Source of the DNA: JBNKVT01 sp050299335
GTDB lineage: Bacteria > Pseudomonadota > Alphaproteobacteria > Rhodobacterales > Rhodobacteraceae
Reading direction: 5' to 3'
DNA: 37,163 nt
NCBI GenBank assembly: GCA_050299335.1
Contig: JBNKVT010000049.1
Location: forward strand, 1 to 37,163
In this document: positions 1 through 9,067 of the stretch, one piece after another
Numbering within the stretch: the first letter of the stretch is position 1
How the letters are laid out: each line of letters opens with the position of its first letter
The notes under the pieces: model-generated
Told to the model about the DNA's origin: nothing
Database searches by the model: none
What the model saw: the letters and a program-made list of their open reading frames with translations, nothing else
Made by a program: the position numbers and the translations under genes

Positions 1-1
1 A

Positions 2-76
2 GCGCAAATCCCGCGCCGCAAGGTCTTCACGCGTCACATTCACCGTCATTCCCGCCTCCATGTTGCTCAACGCCAT
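2..76 (-). mobile_element. IS630-type transposase, N-terminal fragment cut by window edge
   Basis: The minus strand is open from an ATG at 76 to the left edge (25 codons), with further in-frame ATGs at 61 and 49. The peptide includes MTVNVTREDLAARDLR, which resembles the start of IS630-type (Tc1/mariner-like DDE) transposases. The rest of the gene lies outside the window. The family call rests on resemblance of a short N-terminus, supported by the clearer IS630-type C-terminus at the opposite edge in the same orientation. Confidence 0.55.
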
Positions 77-98
77 AGAGTCAGACTTCCTGCCCAGT

Positions 99-119
99 GG
101 GAATCCCTAAAAGGAGTCA
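99..119. repeat. IS-end-like repeat, copy 1
   Basis: GGGAATCCC followed by an A-rich stretch and GAGTCA lies just upstream of the transposase start at 76. A related arrangement (GGGAATCCC, AAA, GAGTCA) occurs at 551-572. The segments to the left (72-98 and 528-550) are also partly alike, including ATnGAGTC. I infer that this is the terminal region of the IS630-type element and that the second copy marks another, mostly lost, copy. Confidence 0.35.
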
Positions 120-399
120 ATGAATTCTGCGGCTGGTATAATCGCCGAACCGGAGCGGCTCACATCAAATTGGCTCCGCGTTGAGGATGTGCCGGACCAC
201 ATCAACTTCTATGAGCCGTCAGGAGCTACCGATGACCAGAGTGTCAAACGAGCGCTGGCGACCTCTCCGTTCCCGGTCTCTGAGCAGGGCAGGGGTTTTC
301 TCACCTTCGCAACGGGGCCCGAGGTAGAGAGCGCGTTGTCCGACGTCGGGCGGTTCAAACTTGGACCTGTCACGTTTCTGTGCCGCTCCAAGTGCTCGT

Positions 400-516
400 T
401 CAGGCCACTTTCCTTTCGAAGGCGACCGGGCTTTTCCAGCCCAGAGCTGAGTGTCGCCGTCGCGGATTGTACAAGCCATTGATGTACTGGAAGATGGCCA
501 TTTCAGCCTCCTCTGC
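400..516 (-). pseudogene. IS3-type transposase (OrfB), C-terminal remnant
   Basis: On the minus strand 38 codons end at a TGA (400-402) and include FQYINGLYNPRRRHSALGW followed by KSPVAFE. This is the characteristic end of IS3-family OrfB integrases (YN-RRRHSALG---P--FE). An in-frame TGA at 517-519 and the IS-end-like repeat beginning near 528 truncate it, so only the last part of the DDE transposase survives. It is non-functional and shows that this site has taken more than one insertion. Confidence 0.8.
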
Positions 517-527
517 TCAGGCCACCA

Positions 528-572
528 TTGAGTCCCAGTTTCGACAGGGAGGGAATCCCAGAAATCGAGTCA
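528..572. repeat. IS-end-like repeat, copy 2
   Basis: Contains GGGAATCCC (551-559) and GAGTCA (567-572), partly matching 72-119 next to the IS630-type transposase start. It abuts the truncated end of the IS3 remnant, which fits a later insertion and deletion through the older element. This is an inference from similarity, with gaps, over about 45 bp. Confidence 0.35.
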
Positions 573-656
573 GGTCGTCGGGCGGTTGGTATCACAAGGA
601 TGGAATCACGACGCAACAAACCACGCAATCGCTTCCCACACAGGTCTCAACCCCTC

Positions 657-713
657 ATCAATACAAAAAACCAACAAAATCAGCCCAAATCCCGATTTTG
701 CACATGTGCAAAA
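657..713 (+). repeat. Intergenic palindrome element, copy 1 (degenerate)
   Basis: It ends in the perfect 18-bp palindrome TTTTGCACATGTGCAAAA (696-713). The 40 bases before it align with two other copies (7045-7100 and 27164-27219) through CCAACAAAATCA and a TCCCG/TTCCG stretch, but lack the GTTAAC that begins those copies. It lies downstream of the LacI-type gene. Function unknown. Confidence 0.6.
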
Positions 714-717
714 CCCG

Positions 718-736
718 GTGCCGGCGACGTCGGCAC
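718..736 (-). terminator. Possible terminator hairpin after the LacI-type gene
   Basis: Six-bp arms GTGCCG/CGGCAC lie 25 bases beyond the stop codon of the minus-strand regulator. In the minus direction they are followed by CGGGTTTTGC, a weak T-run. The T-run is shared with the neighbouring palindrome element. Confidence 0.35.
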
Positions 737-761
737 CCGCAGCCGTGGAGCCTTCGGGGAT

Positions 762-1769
762 CTAGGACTGGCGCGGGACCAGGGGGCATTCGACCTTCAG
801 CTGGTCCCGGCGACCGTTGATGCCGCCGACGATGTCCAGCAGCAACTCGGCTGCGACCCGGCCCATATCCAGATGCGGCAGGATCAGCGTCGTCAGCGGC
901 GGGCGCATGTATTGGGCGATCTCGCGGTCGTCGAATCCGACCACCGAAACGTCCTGAGGTATCCGCAGCCCCAGTTCCTTCAGCGCCTCGTAGCAGCCTG
1001 TCGCCATCAGGTCGTTGGCGCAGAAGATCCCGTCCGGCGGTTCCGGCAGCGCCATCAGCGCCCGCGTCTGCTCATACCCGGCCGAAGGCTCCCAGTTGCC
1101 GGGCCGGATCAGTTCGTCGCGGATCGCCATGTCGTGGCTTGCCAGCGCCTGGCGGTAGCCGTTCAGCCTGTCATGGGAGGCGTCGATTTCGGCCTGACCG
1201 TTGATATAAGCAATCCGCTTGCAGCCCTGGCGGATCAAATGCTCGGTCGCCTCGCGTCCACCCACCGTGTCACCCGGCAGCACCGAGGCGATCCGGCGCT
1301 CCTCGTCATAGCAGTTCAAAAGCACCGTCGGCGTGTTCATAAGCAAGGGCGGCGGGGTGATCCGCCGGGTCAGGATCGTGCCGTAAATGATGCCCATCGG
1401 TGCCAAGGCGCCATAGCTCGCCGCCACCTGCTCGATCTCGAAGCTGCGGGCAACGTTCAGCCCGACCTCGACCCCGGTCTCGGTCGCCTTTTCGCGAATT
1501 CCCTCGTAGCCCAGCGTCATCCAGGGGTCCGAGGCCAGTTCGTCGACCAGGAACAGGATCATCCGCGCTGTGTCGGTCGAGGTCGCCGGCGGCCGCCGGT
1601 CGAGCTTGTAGCCCAGTATCTGCGCCGCGTTCTGCACCCGCTCGCGCGTCGTCTCGGAAAACCGCGCCGAGGGACTGTCATTGAGAATCAGCGACACCGT
1701 TGCCTGCGACACCCCGGCCTTGGCGGCCACATCGTTCATCGTTGGTCTGGGTCTCGGCTTGGCTTCCAT
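762..1769 (-). CDS. LacI-family transcriptional regulator
   Basis: A 335-residue protein of typical LacI/GalR length. Residues about 11-60 form the N-terminal helix-turn-helix (MNDVAAKAGVSQATVS), and the rest is a periplasmic-binding-protein-like sugar-sensing domain, including VSVVGFDDREIAQYM near residue 270. The start at 1769 is preferred because AAGAG lies 5 bases upstream and LacI proteins usually carry a few residues before the helix-turn-helix; 1739 is the alternative. It is divergent from the sugar ABC importer beginning at 2038, so it probably represses that operon when the sugar is absent. Family membership is certain; the inducer and target are inferred. Confidence 0.93.
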   Translation of the reverse strand: MEAKPRPRPTMNDVAAKAGVSQATVSLILNDSPSARFSETTRERVQNAAQILGYKLDRRPPATSTDTARMILFLVDELASDPWMTLGYEGIREKATETGVEVGLNVARSFEIEQVAASYGALAPMGIIYGTILTRRITPPPLLMNTPTVLLNCYDEERRIASVLPGDTVGGREATEHLIRQGCKRIAYINGQAEIDASHDRLNGYRQALASHDMAIRDELIRPGNWEPSAGYEQTRALMALPEPPDGIFCANDLMATGCYEALKELGLRIPQDVSVVGFDDREIAQYMRPPLTTLILPHLDMGRVAAELLLDIVGGINGRRDQLKVECPLVPRQS

Positions 1770-1935
1770 AACAACTCTTCTATGACGGCCCGGAAGCCAC
1801 GCAACTCACTGCCGCGATGGATTATCACAGGTTTTTCCCACAATTATAGGAAATTCCCCCACGCGACCCGCGCCGTTCCGGCACCCTTGTCGGGCAAAAA
1901 CCGACTCGATTCCGCCCCTTTTATGTTAATTGCCA

Positions 1936-1964
1936 TTGATCGTGCTAAAGAATCAATAATATTA
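1936..1964 (+). promoter_or_regulatory. Promoter/operator candidate for the first sugar importer
   Basis: TTGATC (1936-1941) is followed at 15 bases by TAATAT (1957-1962), inside the near-palindrome CAATAATATTAATG (1954-1967). The octamer TAATATTA recurs at 9022-9029, within the promoter of the second importer's genes. In so G+C-rich a sequence this A+T island is distinctive. It may be the -10 region, an operator for the divergent LacI-type regulator, or both. Confidence 0.45.
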
Positions 1965-2037
1965 ATGAACATGGCCGCAGGCGATTCTGCGGGCACCAGT
2001 AACGAAGAGCCGGAAAACCCGGCGCAGGGAGGATAAT

Positions 2038-2988
2038 ATGAAACTCAAGACGACCTTCATGGCCGCATCCGTGGCACTGACCGCCGCGATGGGCGCGCAG
2101 GCCCAGGACAAGCCGACGCTGGTCTTCGTGGTCAACGCAGCGTCCGACTTCTGGAAACTTGCCGAAGCGGGCGTCAAAGCGGCCCAGGCCGAACTGCCGG
2201 ATTACGAAACCCAGTTCCGCTATCCCGCTCAGGGCACCGCGGCGGCTCAGAACGCGCTGATGGACGACCTCGTCGCCGCCGGGGCGGATTCGATCATGAT
2301 CTCGTCGGCGGACCCGAAGAACTCCATCGACGCCTTCAACCGGATCGCCGGGCAGGTGCCGCTGTTCACCACCGATTCCGACGCACCTCAGTCCGACCGC
2401 ATCGCCTATCTCGGCTCGTCGAACACGCTGGCCGGTGAACAGGCAGGCGAAGTCGCGGTCCAGGCGCTGCCCGATGGCGGCAAATGCATGGGCTTTGTCG
2501 GCTTCCTCGGTGCGGACAACGCCATCGAGCGGATCGACGGTTTCCGCGCTGCCGTTGAGGGCTCCGGCGTCGAACTCGTGGATGTCCGCGGCGACGATGT
2601 CGATTTCGCCCGTGCGCGCGCCAATGTCGACGACGTGCTCGCGGCGATGCCCGAGATCAACTGCATGGTGGGGTTCTATTCCTATAACCCGCCGAAGATC
2701 TACGAAGCCCTGCAGGCCGCCGGCAAGTTGGGCGAAATCACCGTCATCGCCTTTGACGAGGACCCGATCACGCTCGGCGCCGTTCGCGAGGGCAGCTTCG
2801 CCGGGACCGTCGTGCAGGATCCCTATCAGTGGGGCTATCAGGGCATGCACCTGATGGCGAAATTCCTCGAAGGCGACAAGTCGGACGTGCCGGATGATGG
2901 TCTGATCATCGTCCCGACCAAGATCATCGACCAGTCGAATGTCGATGACTTCGAAGCCGAGCTGAAAGCCCGCATCGCCGGCAACTAA
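2038..2988 (+). CDS. Sugar ABC transporter, periplasmic binding protein
   Basis: A 316-residue protein with a Sec signal peptide (cleavage expected after AQA, residue 22), then a type-I periplasmic-binding fold of the RbsB class. Features such as VNAASDFWKLAEAGVK near the N-terminus and VIAFDEDPITLGAVREG in the C-terminal lobe fit pentose/hexose-binding proteins. GGGAGG lies just upstream of the ATG. It is the first gene of a plus-strand operon with an RbsA-type ATPase and an RbsC-type permease, so it supplies ligand to that importer. The sugar cannot be read from the sequence. A strong hairpin at 3018-3040 follows the stop, a common arrangement that keeps binding-protein mRNA in excess. Confidence 0.93.
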   Translation: MKLKTTFMAASVALTAAMGAQAQDKPTLVFVVNAASDFWKLAEAGVKAAQAELPDYETQFRYPAQGTAAAQNALMDDLVAAGADSIMISSADPKNSIDAFNRIAGQVPLFTTDSDAPQSDRIAYLGSSNTLAGEQAGEVAVQALPDGGKCMGFVGFLGADNAIERIDGFRAAVEGSGVELVDVRGDDVDFARARANVDDVLAAMPEINCMVGFYSYNPPKIYEALQAAGKLGEITVIAFDEDPITLGAVREGSFAGTVVQDPYQWGYQGMHLMAKFLEGDKSDVPDDGLIIVPTKIIDQSNVDDFEAELKARIAGN

Positions 2989-3017
2989 GCGGTTCTCCCA
3001 CCCGCAGATCGGCAGCT

Positions 3018-3040
3018 GCCCGGGGGTCTTCCCCCCGGGC
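3018..3040 (+). terminator. Intra-operon hairpin between binding protein and ATPase genes
   Basis: Nine-bp arms GCCCGGGGG/CCCCCGGGC with a 5-base loop lie 30 bases after the binding-protein stop. There is no T-run, so it is more likely an mRNA-stabilising or partial-termination hairpin than a full terminator. Confidence 0.6.
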
Positions 3041-3163
3041 GGTGCGAATTGAGGCGGAAGGCGCGAGATCTGGTGCAATTCCGGTCGAAACAGAGTAGCC
3101 TTTCGCGGCCCCGATACCGCCAGACCCGGGCAGGTGGGGCCAACCGGACCGGACAAGAATGAC

Positions 3164-4660
<1,497 letters not shown>

Positions 4661-4669
4661 GGGGAAGAC

Positions 4670-5677
4670 ATGCACAAGAAGGATATCGGACTGGCCCTGC
4701 TGGTTCTCACCGTCGGCGCCGTGGTGGCCCTGATCAACCCGCGCTTCCTGTCGCCGATCAACCTCGCGAACACCGCCAACCTGATCGGTCTCTTTGGCCT
4801 CTTCTCCATCGCCGAGGCCTTTGTCATCGTCACCGCCGGGATCGAGCTGTCGGTGGGCTCGGTCATCGCCCTTCTCGGGGTGGTCTTCATCGACCTGATC
4901 GTCGTCCAGGGCGTGCCCTGGCCGCTGGCGATCGTCATCGTCCTCGTTTTTGGCGCGGCCTTCGGTTTCATCCATGGCTGGCTGGTCACCAAGCTCAAAC
5001 TGCAACCCTTCGTCGTCACCCTCTGCGGCCTCTTGATCTATCGCGGCATCGCCCGGTTCTATACCGAGGACGGCACGGCAGGGTTCTCGTTCGGCGACGA
5101 GTTCCCGATGCTGGAATTCCTCGTCTCCGGCCGCACCGCCGGCATCCCGCATTCGGTCTTTGCCTTCACGGTCGTGGCGATCTGCGCCTGGTTCCTGCTG
5201 CACCGCACCGTCTTCGGCCGCCACCTCTTCGCCGTCGGCAAGAACGAGGAGGCCGCCCGCTTCGCCGGGATCAACACCAAGCGCGTCATCGTCCTGGCCT
5301 ACGTGATCTGCATGGTCCTCACCGGCCTCTCGGCGATCTTCTTCGCCATGTATACGCGGTCGGTCCACCCGGCCTCCCACGGCAATTTCTACGAGCTCTA
5401 CGGCATCGCAGCAGCCGTCCTCGGCGGCTTCTCCCTGCGCGGCGGCGAGGGCTCGATCATCGGCGTGGTCTTAGGCGTGATCCTGCTGCAGGAGCTGCAG
5501 AACCTCGTCAACCTCCTCGGCATCCCGTCCTCGCTGAACTTCGCCGTCATGGGCTCGGTGATCCTGATCGGGGTGATCGCCGACACCCAGTTCGCCCGCC
5601 TCCGCGATGCAAGGCGGCAGGCCGGGACCCTGACGGCGCTGAAGGCGTCCGAGAAGGACGCGGCGGCGGAAGGATGA
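4670..5677 (+). CDS. Sugar ABC transporter, permease (RbsC type)
   Basis: A 335-residue inner-membrane protein of the branched-chain/ribose permease family, with 8-10 hydrophobic segments. Characteristic stretches are VTAGIELSVGSVIAL (near residue 62), FAVGKNEEAARFAGI (near 190) and AAVLGGFSLRGGEGS (near 250). AGGGGAAG lies upstream of the ATG, and the gene follows the ATPase by 9 bases, so the two are co-translated. It forms the membrane channel of the importer. A charged tail of about 25 residues follows the last membrane segment. Confidence 0.93.
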   Translation: MHKKDIGLALLVLTVGAVVALINPRFLSPINLANTANLIGLFGLFSIAEAFVIVTAGIELSVGSVIALLGVVFIDLIVVQGVPWPLAIVIVLVFGAAFGFIHGWLVTKLKLQPFVVTLCGLLIYRGIARFYTEDGTAGFSFGDEFPMLEFLVSGRTAGIPHSVFAFTVVAICAWFLLHRTVFGRHLFAVGKNEEAARFAGINTKRVIVLAYVICMVLTGLSAIFFAMYTRSVHPASHGNFYELYGIAAAVLGGFSLRGGEGSIIGVVLGVILLQELQNLVNLLGIPSSLNFAVMGSVILIGVIADTQFARLRDARRQAGTLTALKASEKDAAAEG

Positions 5678-5782
5678 GGGTGGTGTTCACGGTGAAATGG
5701 GGTGTATGCCGCTGATATCGCTGAAGAACAGGATGCCAAGCGAAAGTTAACCCCCACACCGCACCGCTGCCGCGAGTCGTAG

Positions 5783-5803
5783 GATGGGTGCTCTGCACCC
5801 ATC
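5783..5803. repeat. REP-like palindrome (GATGGGTGC type)
   Basis: GATGGGTGC, TCT, GCACCCATC: perfect 9-bp arms with a 3-base loop, preceded by GTAG. It lies after the first importer operon and belongs to the same family as 7002-7022. A degenerate partner (GGGTGG/CCACCC, 5900-5918) lies 100 bases away; together they make a paired arrangement. Confidence 0.75.
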
Positions 5804-5899
5804 GCCCTTCCCAATCCACCGACCCCTCCCAAAACAACACGACATTTGCATATTTCAGCGCCCCCGATAGAGTTCCTCCATCCGAAAACCACAAGCGCC

Positions 5900-5918
5900 G
5901 GGTGGGTTCTTTCCACCC
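5900..5918. repeat. Degenerate REP-like palindrome
   Basis: GGGTGG/CCACCC arms around a 7-base loop, followed by ATC. It resembles the GATGGGTGC family but with a changed loop. It ends 6 bases before the TTG of the next reading frame, leaving that frame no ordinary ribosome-binding site. Confidence 0.55.
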
Positions 5919-5924
5919 ATCTCT

Positions 5925-6266
5925 TTGACAAAAAGGTATTTCAATGAACAAACCATCCAGCCACTTCATGCGGCCAACCCCAAGCTGCGCGAGCAGATCA
6001 AGGCCGGGGTGTTTCCGGTGCGGCTGAAGGCCGACGAGTGGGCGAGCGGAGAGATCAACTGTCTTTTTGACGGTGAGCCGCCCAGCGCCACCGATCCGAG
6101 CCGGACAGCGAACGCCCCGACCCGCGACGGCACGGCCTCGGTGATCGCCAATTTCAAGCAGGTGGTGAAGGACGGATACCTCCGCCTGCATCCGCTGGTC
6201 ACCCGGCTGGTTGACAAGGAGGCGCTGGAGATGATGGGGGCGAAGAAGGTGGGGGACGCGGGCTGA
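5925..6266 (+). CDS. Hypothetical protein coupled to an Imm11-like gene; possibly a remnant
   Basis: A 113-residue frame starting at TTG. I do not recognise it with confidence. Its stop (TGA, 6264-6266) overlaps the ATG of the next gene by one base, the coupling typical of toxin-immunity or toxin-antitoxin pairs. The early stretch REQIKAGVFPVRLKADEW faintly recalls AlpA-type regulators; the C-terminal half looks helical. No good ribosome-binding site precedes the TTG. A well-placed AAAAAGG precedes an ATG at 5944 that is in another frame and stops after 27 codons, so a frameshift or truncation of a longer gene is possible. Confidence 0.45.
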   Translation: MTKRYFNEQTIQPLHAANPKLREQIKAGVFPVRLKADEWASGEINCLFDGEPPSATDPSRTANAPTRDGTASVIANFKQVVKDGYLRLHPLVTRLVDKEALEMMGAKKVGDAG

Positions 6267-6967
6267 TGGCTTGGTTTATTTCAATTCGCGAAGGGTCACA
6301 TCCGATGTGCCATTTTGAAGATGGCGCGGAGAAAATATACTTAACCGGATTTGTGGGGGGTGATCAAATTGTCGACTCTCAGGATTTGCCGACGCGAGGT
6401 GTCGCGGAGGATACCAAGCCACTCAGGACCGATGCCTTTTACGTGAATACAGCTAGCTCCGGAAGGGCGGTTGTAGTCAGCGAAAAATTCAGGAGCACGA
6501 TCGAGCTTCTGGAACCAAGTACGCACCAGTTCTTTCCTGTAATAATGAAAAACAGCAAGGGCGAACCTTTGCCTGATGAATTTCATATTATGAGGGTAAG
6601 GAAAGCATTTCCATGCATACTTTTCAGCAAATCAAATTGTCAACCAGTAGGCCGAATAAAGGCAGGGCCATTAGAGGGTTCGCCCTATTATTTCTGTGAA
6701 GACGAAGGTGCTGTTCTGAGCAAGAAATCCATTGAGAATTGTCATTTGTGGAGTTCCACAATTATTTCTCCGGGTTCGTGTTTTATCTCGGATGAACTGA
6801 TGGTCGCATTTAAAAAAGCAAAGATTTCAGGTCTTAGAGCGCACTTGGCAGTAGAGCTTGACGAAGAGTGGACGGCCTCAAACGAGGTCCCGGAATATCT
6901 TGCATGGTTGGACACCAAGCCAGAACTGCAACCAGAGCACGAAAAATATTTGCGTGGCATGAGATAA
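6266..6967 (+). CDS. Imm11-family (DUF1629) immunity-like protein
   Basis: A 233-residue cytoplasmic protein. The stretch RSTIELLEPSTHQFFPVIM (near residue 72), a mid-protein HLWSS and the C-terminal SDELMVAFKKAKISGL are diagnostic of the DUF1629/Imm11 family, whose members are usually encoded beside polymorphic toxins and thought to neutralise them. Its base composition is clearly lower in G+C than its neighbours (for example about 38% over 6601-6660), suggesting recent transfer. The TGATG overlap with the upstream frame implies co-translation. No full-length toxin is present in the window, so it may be an orphan immunity gene. The family call is from recalled motifs. Confidence 0.75.
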   Translation: MAWFISIREGSHPMCHFEDGAEKIYLTGFVGGDQIVDSQDLPTRGVAEDTKPLRTDAFYVNTASSGRAVVVSEKFRSTIELLEPSTHQFFPVIMKNSKGEPLPDEFHIMRVRKAFPCILFSKSNCQPVGRIKAGPLEGSPYYFCEDEGAVLSKKSIENCHLWSSTIISPGSCFISDELMVAFKKAKISGLRAHLAVELDEEWTASNEVPEYLAWLDTKPELQPEHEKYLRGMR

Positions 6968-7001
6968 CTGGAGGCAAATGAATGGCTTTTAGCTAGCGTA
7001 G

Positions 7002-7022
7002 GATGGGTGCTCCGCACCCATC
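7002..7022. repeat. REP-like palindrome (GATGGGTGC type)
   Basis: Nine-bp arms GATGGGTGC/GCACCCATC around TCC, preceded by CGTAG. It differs from 5783-5803 only in the loop. It lies between the convergent Imm11-like gene and the second permease. The Imm11 island (5925-6967) is bracketed by 5783-5803 and this copy. Confidence 0.75.
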
Positions 7023-7044
7023 ACCCCTCGAAAATTCACCCATC

Positions 7045-7100
7045 GTTAACTATTTTATCCAACAAATTCAACGAAGTTTCCGTTTTTGCACGCGTGCAAA
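7045..7100 (+). repeat. Intergenic palindrome element, copy 2
   Basis: It begins GTTAACTATTTT and ends in the perfect palindrome TTTGCACGCGTGCAAA (7085-7100), with exactly 40 bases between the two starting points. Copy 3 at 27164-27219 has the same ends and the same 40-base spacing. It lies between convergent genes, so a promoter role is unlikely for this copy. Confidence 0.75.
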
Positions 7101-7117
7101 CCCGTCTCACCAAAAGC

Positions 7118-7143
7118 GTAGGGCGGGGTTGACCCCGCCCTAC
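7118..7143. repeat. REP-like palindrome (GTAGGGCGGGG type), possible terminator
   Basis: Eleven-bp arms GTAGGGCGGGG/CCCCGCCCTAC around TTGA lie 26 bases beyond the stop of the second permease. No T-run follows in either direction. It matches the arms of the paired repeat at 19148-19205. Confidence 0.75.
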
Positions 7144-7169
7144 CTCAACTTCGGCTGAAGCCCGACCCG

Positions 7170-8162
7170 TCAGCTCGTCCGCATATCCCGGAACCGGTCG
7201 AAGGCCACTGCGATGATGATGAAGGTGCCGATGAACATCCCCTGCCAGAAGGTCGAGATGCCGAGAAGGATCAGCGAGTTGCGGATCACCTCGATCAGGA
7301 GCGCCCCGACCACCGCCCCGGCGACGTTGCCCTCGCCGCCAGCCAGGTTGGCCCCCCCGATCACCGCCGCCGCGATCACCGTCAGTTCCATTGCCTGGCC
7401 GAGATTGGTCGTGACCGAGCCCAGCCACCCGGCCATCAGGATCCCCGCGATCCCGGCGGTGAAGGCCGAGAACATGTAGATCGATACCTTCTGCCGCTTC
7501 ACCGGAATACCTGTCAGGGTCGCGGCACTCTCGCTGCCGCCAATGGCGAACAGGTGCTGCCCCCAGCGGGTCCAGCGGAAGACGAAGGACATGGTGATCC
7601 CGAGGAACCCCAGCGCATAAAGCGGATGCGGCAGGCCCGCCGTCGAGCCGCCGCCGATCCAGAGCAGGAGGTCGTGGTCCGGCCCGAACTCCCAGATCAT
7701 CTTGTTGTTCGACAGCACCATCGCCGCCGACCGCGCCGCCGACAGCATTCCCAATGTGACAACGAAGGCCGGCATCCCCGCATAGGCGATCAGCACGCCG
7801 TTGATCGTTCCGACCGCAAGGGCTGCCGCAAGGGCTGCAAGGGCCCCCATCCAGAAGGGCCAGCCGGCGGCCATGACCACGGAAATGGTCATCGCCGACA
7901 AGACAACGGTCGAGCCCACCGACAGGTCGATCCCGCCCGAGGCAATCACCGCCGTCATGCCGATGGCGATGATGGCGACGAAGGCGAAGTTGCGGGCGAC
8001 ATTGAAGAGGTTGCGCTCGGTCGCGAAGGCGTCGGTCATGAAGGTCAGCGCCAGACAGGCCAGCACGGCGGCGGAAAAAACCCAGAATACCTGGTGCGCG
8101 AACAGGCGCGAAAGCCAGGTCCGGTGCTGCGACTGGGCAATGACATCGTCAAGGGTGGTCAT
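7170..8162 (-). CDS. Sugar ABC transporter, permease (second importer)
   Basis: A 330-residue inner-membrane permease of the RbsC/FrcC type with 8-10 hydrophobic segments. Family stretches include IASGGIDLSVGSTVVLS, FAIGGSESAATLTGI and ANLAGGEGNVAGAV. I place the start at 8162 rather than 8195 because AAAGGAG lies 8 bases upstream of that ATG. That ribosome-binding site overlaps the ATPase stop codon (8176-8178), so the two genes form one tightly coupled minus-strand unit. It moves the sugar delivered by a binding protein, most likely the one encoded at 10097. Confidence 0.92.
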   Translation of the reverse strand: MTTLDDVIAQSQHRTWLSRLFAHQVFWVFSAAVLACLALTFMTDAFATERNLFNVARNFAFVAIIAIGMTAVIASGGIDLSVGSTVVLSAMTISVVMAAGWPFWMGALAALAAALAVGTINGVLIAYAGMPAFVVTLGMLSAARSAAMVLSNNKMIWEFGPDHDLLLWIGGGSTAGLPHPLYALGFLGITMSFVFRWTRWGQHLFAIGGSESAATLTGIPVKRQKVSIYMFSAFTAGIAGILMAGWLGSVTTNLGQAMELTVIAAAVIGGANLAGGEGNVAGAVVGALLIEVIRNSLILLGISTFWQGMFIGTFIIIAVAFDRFRDMRTS

Positions 8163-8175
8163 CAATCTTACTCCT

Positions 8176-8916
8176 TTACGCCGCTTCCAACGCACCGGTA
8201 ATCAGACCGGTCACTTCCTCGGGCGACGAAAGCGCCGCCTCCTTATGCGCCACCAGCTGGCCGCGTCTGAGCACAGCGATACTGTCGGCCACCGCGAACA
8301 CGTCCGGCATCCTGTGGCTGATGAGAATCACCGAGATCCCGTGATCCCTGAGCCGCCTGATCAGGTCCAGCACCTCTGCCACCTGCCGGACCGAGATTGC
8401 CGCCGTCGGTTCGTCCATCAGCACGATCTTCGGTTCGGACAGCAGCGTGCGGGCAATTGCCACCGCCTGGCGCTGACCGCCCGACATCTTGCGGACAAGG
8501 TCGCGGGGGCGCGTCTCGGATTTCAGCTGCTTGAACAGTTCGGCCGAGCGCGCGTTCATCTGCCGGTAGTCGATATAGCGGATCGGCCCCAGCGAGACGA
8601 CCGGCTCGCGCCCCAGATACACGTTCGACGCCGCGGACAGATTGTCACACAAGGCAAGGTCCTGATAGACCACCTCGATCCCGCCCCGCTGCGCGTCGAT
8701 GGGCTTGTGAAATTCCACCGGCTGGTCGTCGATCCTGATCTCGCCATGGCTCGGCCGGAAATTCCCCGCCACCACCTTGACCAGCGTTGATTTACCCGCG
8801 CCATTGTCGCCCATCAGACCCAGAACCTCGCCGGGTGCGATTTCCAGCGACACGTCGCTCAGTGCCTGAATGGCCCCGAAATTCTTCGAGATGCCGCTAA
8901 GCTTCAGCCTTGACAT
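8176..8916 (-). CDS. Sugar ABC transporter, single-domain ATPase (FrcA-like)
   Basis: A 246-residue ATPase with one nucleotide-binding domain: Walker A GDNGAGKST (residues 36-44), signature MSGGQRQ, Walker B IVLMDEPTAAI and a switch histidine in LISHRM. Sugar importers of the RbsA group normally use a 500-residue two-domain protein, as in the first importer. A single-domain version is the arrangement known from FrcA-type systems, where it acts as a homodimer. GGAGG precedes the ATG. It is transcribed away from the epimerase gene at 9068. Confidence 0.92.
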   Translation of the reverse strand: MSRLKLSGISKNFGAIQALSDVSLEIAPGEVLGLMGDNGAGKSTLVKVVAGNFRPSHGEIRIDDQPVEFHKPIDAQRGGIEVVYQDLALCDNLSAASNVYLGREPVVSLGPIRYIDYRQMNARSAELFKQLKSETRPRDLVRKMSGGQRQAVAIARTLLSEPKIVLMDEPTAAISVRQVAEVLDLIRRLRDHGISVILISHRMPDVFAVADSIAVLRRGQLVAHKEAALSSPEEVTGLITGALEAA

Positions 8917-9012
8917 CCATCCTCCCTCTCAGGCGCCATGACCGGCGCTCTACTCTGCATACTATGACCCCAAAATCAGGGGCCGATCCACCCTAAAGGC
9001 GCACATCCATAC

Positions 9013-9040
9013 TTGACCAATTAATATTAGTAAATAATAT
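9013..9040 (+). promoter_or_regulatory. Sigma-70-like promoter with shared TAATATTA motif
   Basis: TTGACC (9013-9018), a 16-base spacer, then TAATAT (9035-9040), 28 bases ahead of the epimerase ATG. The octamer TAATATTA (9022-9029) lies between the two boxes and is shared with the promoter region of the first importer. That position would suit a repressor, for example the LacI-type protein at 762. Confidence 0.6.
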
Positions 9041-9067
9041 CTTTTCCGCAAAGAGTGTGGGGAGTCC

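Larger units (their letters stand above)
77..761. other. 685-bp region of insertion-sequence debris without an intact gene
   Basis: Nothing here reads as a complete gene. It holds the IS-end-like repeats at 99-119 and 551-572, the IS3-type transposase remnant at 400-516, the TTTTGCACATGTGCAAAA palindrome at 696-713 and a hairpin at 718-736. A plus-strand frame at 120-482 has a ribosome-binding-like AAGGAG only 3 bases from its ATG and runs antisense through the IS3 remnant, so I do not call it. I recognise nothing in 120-399. Confidence 0.6.

Noticed and set aside
120..482. Plus-strand 120-residue frame after AAGGAG
   Set aside because: The spacing to the ATG is only 3 bases, the end runs antisense through a clear IS3 transposase remnant, and no family is recognisable.
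528..2036. 502-residue plus-strand frame
   Set aside because: It is antisense to the LacI-type gene and arginine/histidine-rich, as expected of a shadow frame in G+C-rich DNA.
5925..6266. AlpA-type phage regulator
   Set aside because: Only a short stretch (FPVRL to the following Trp-containing segment) resembles AlpA; the length, C-terminal half and lack of phage genes do not support it.
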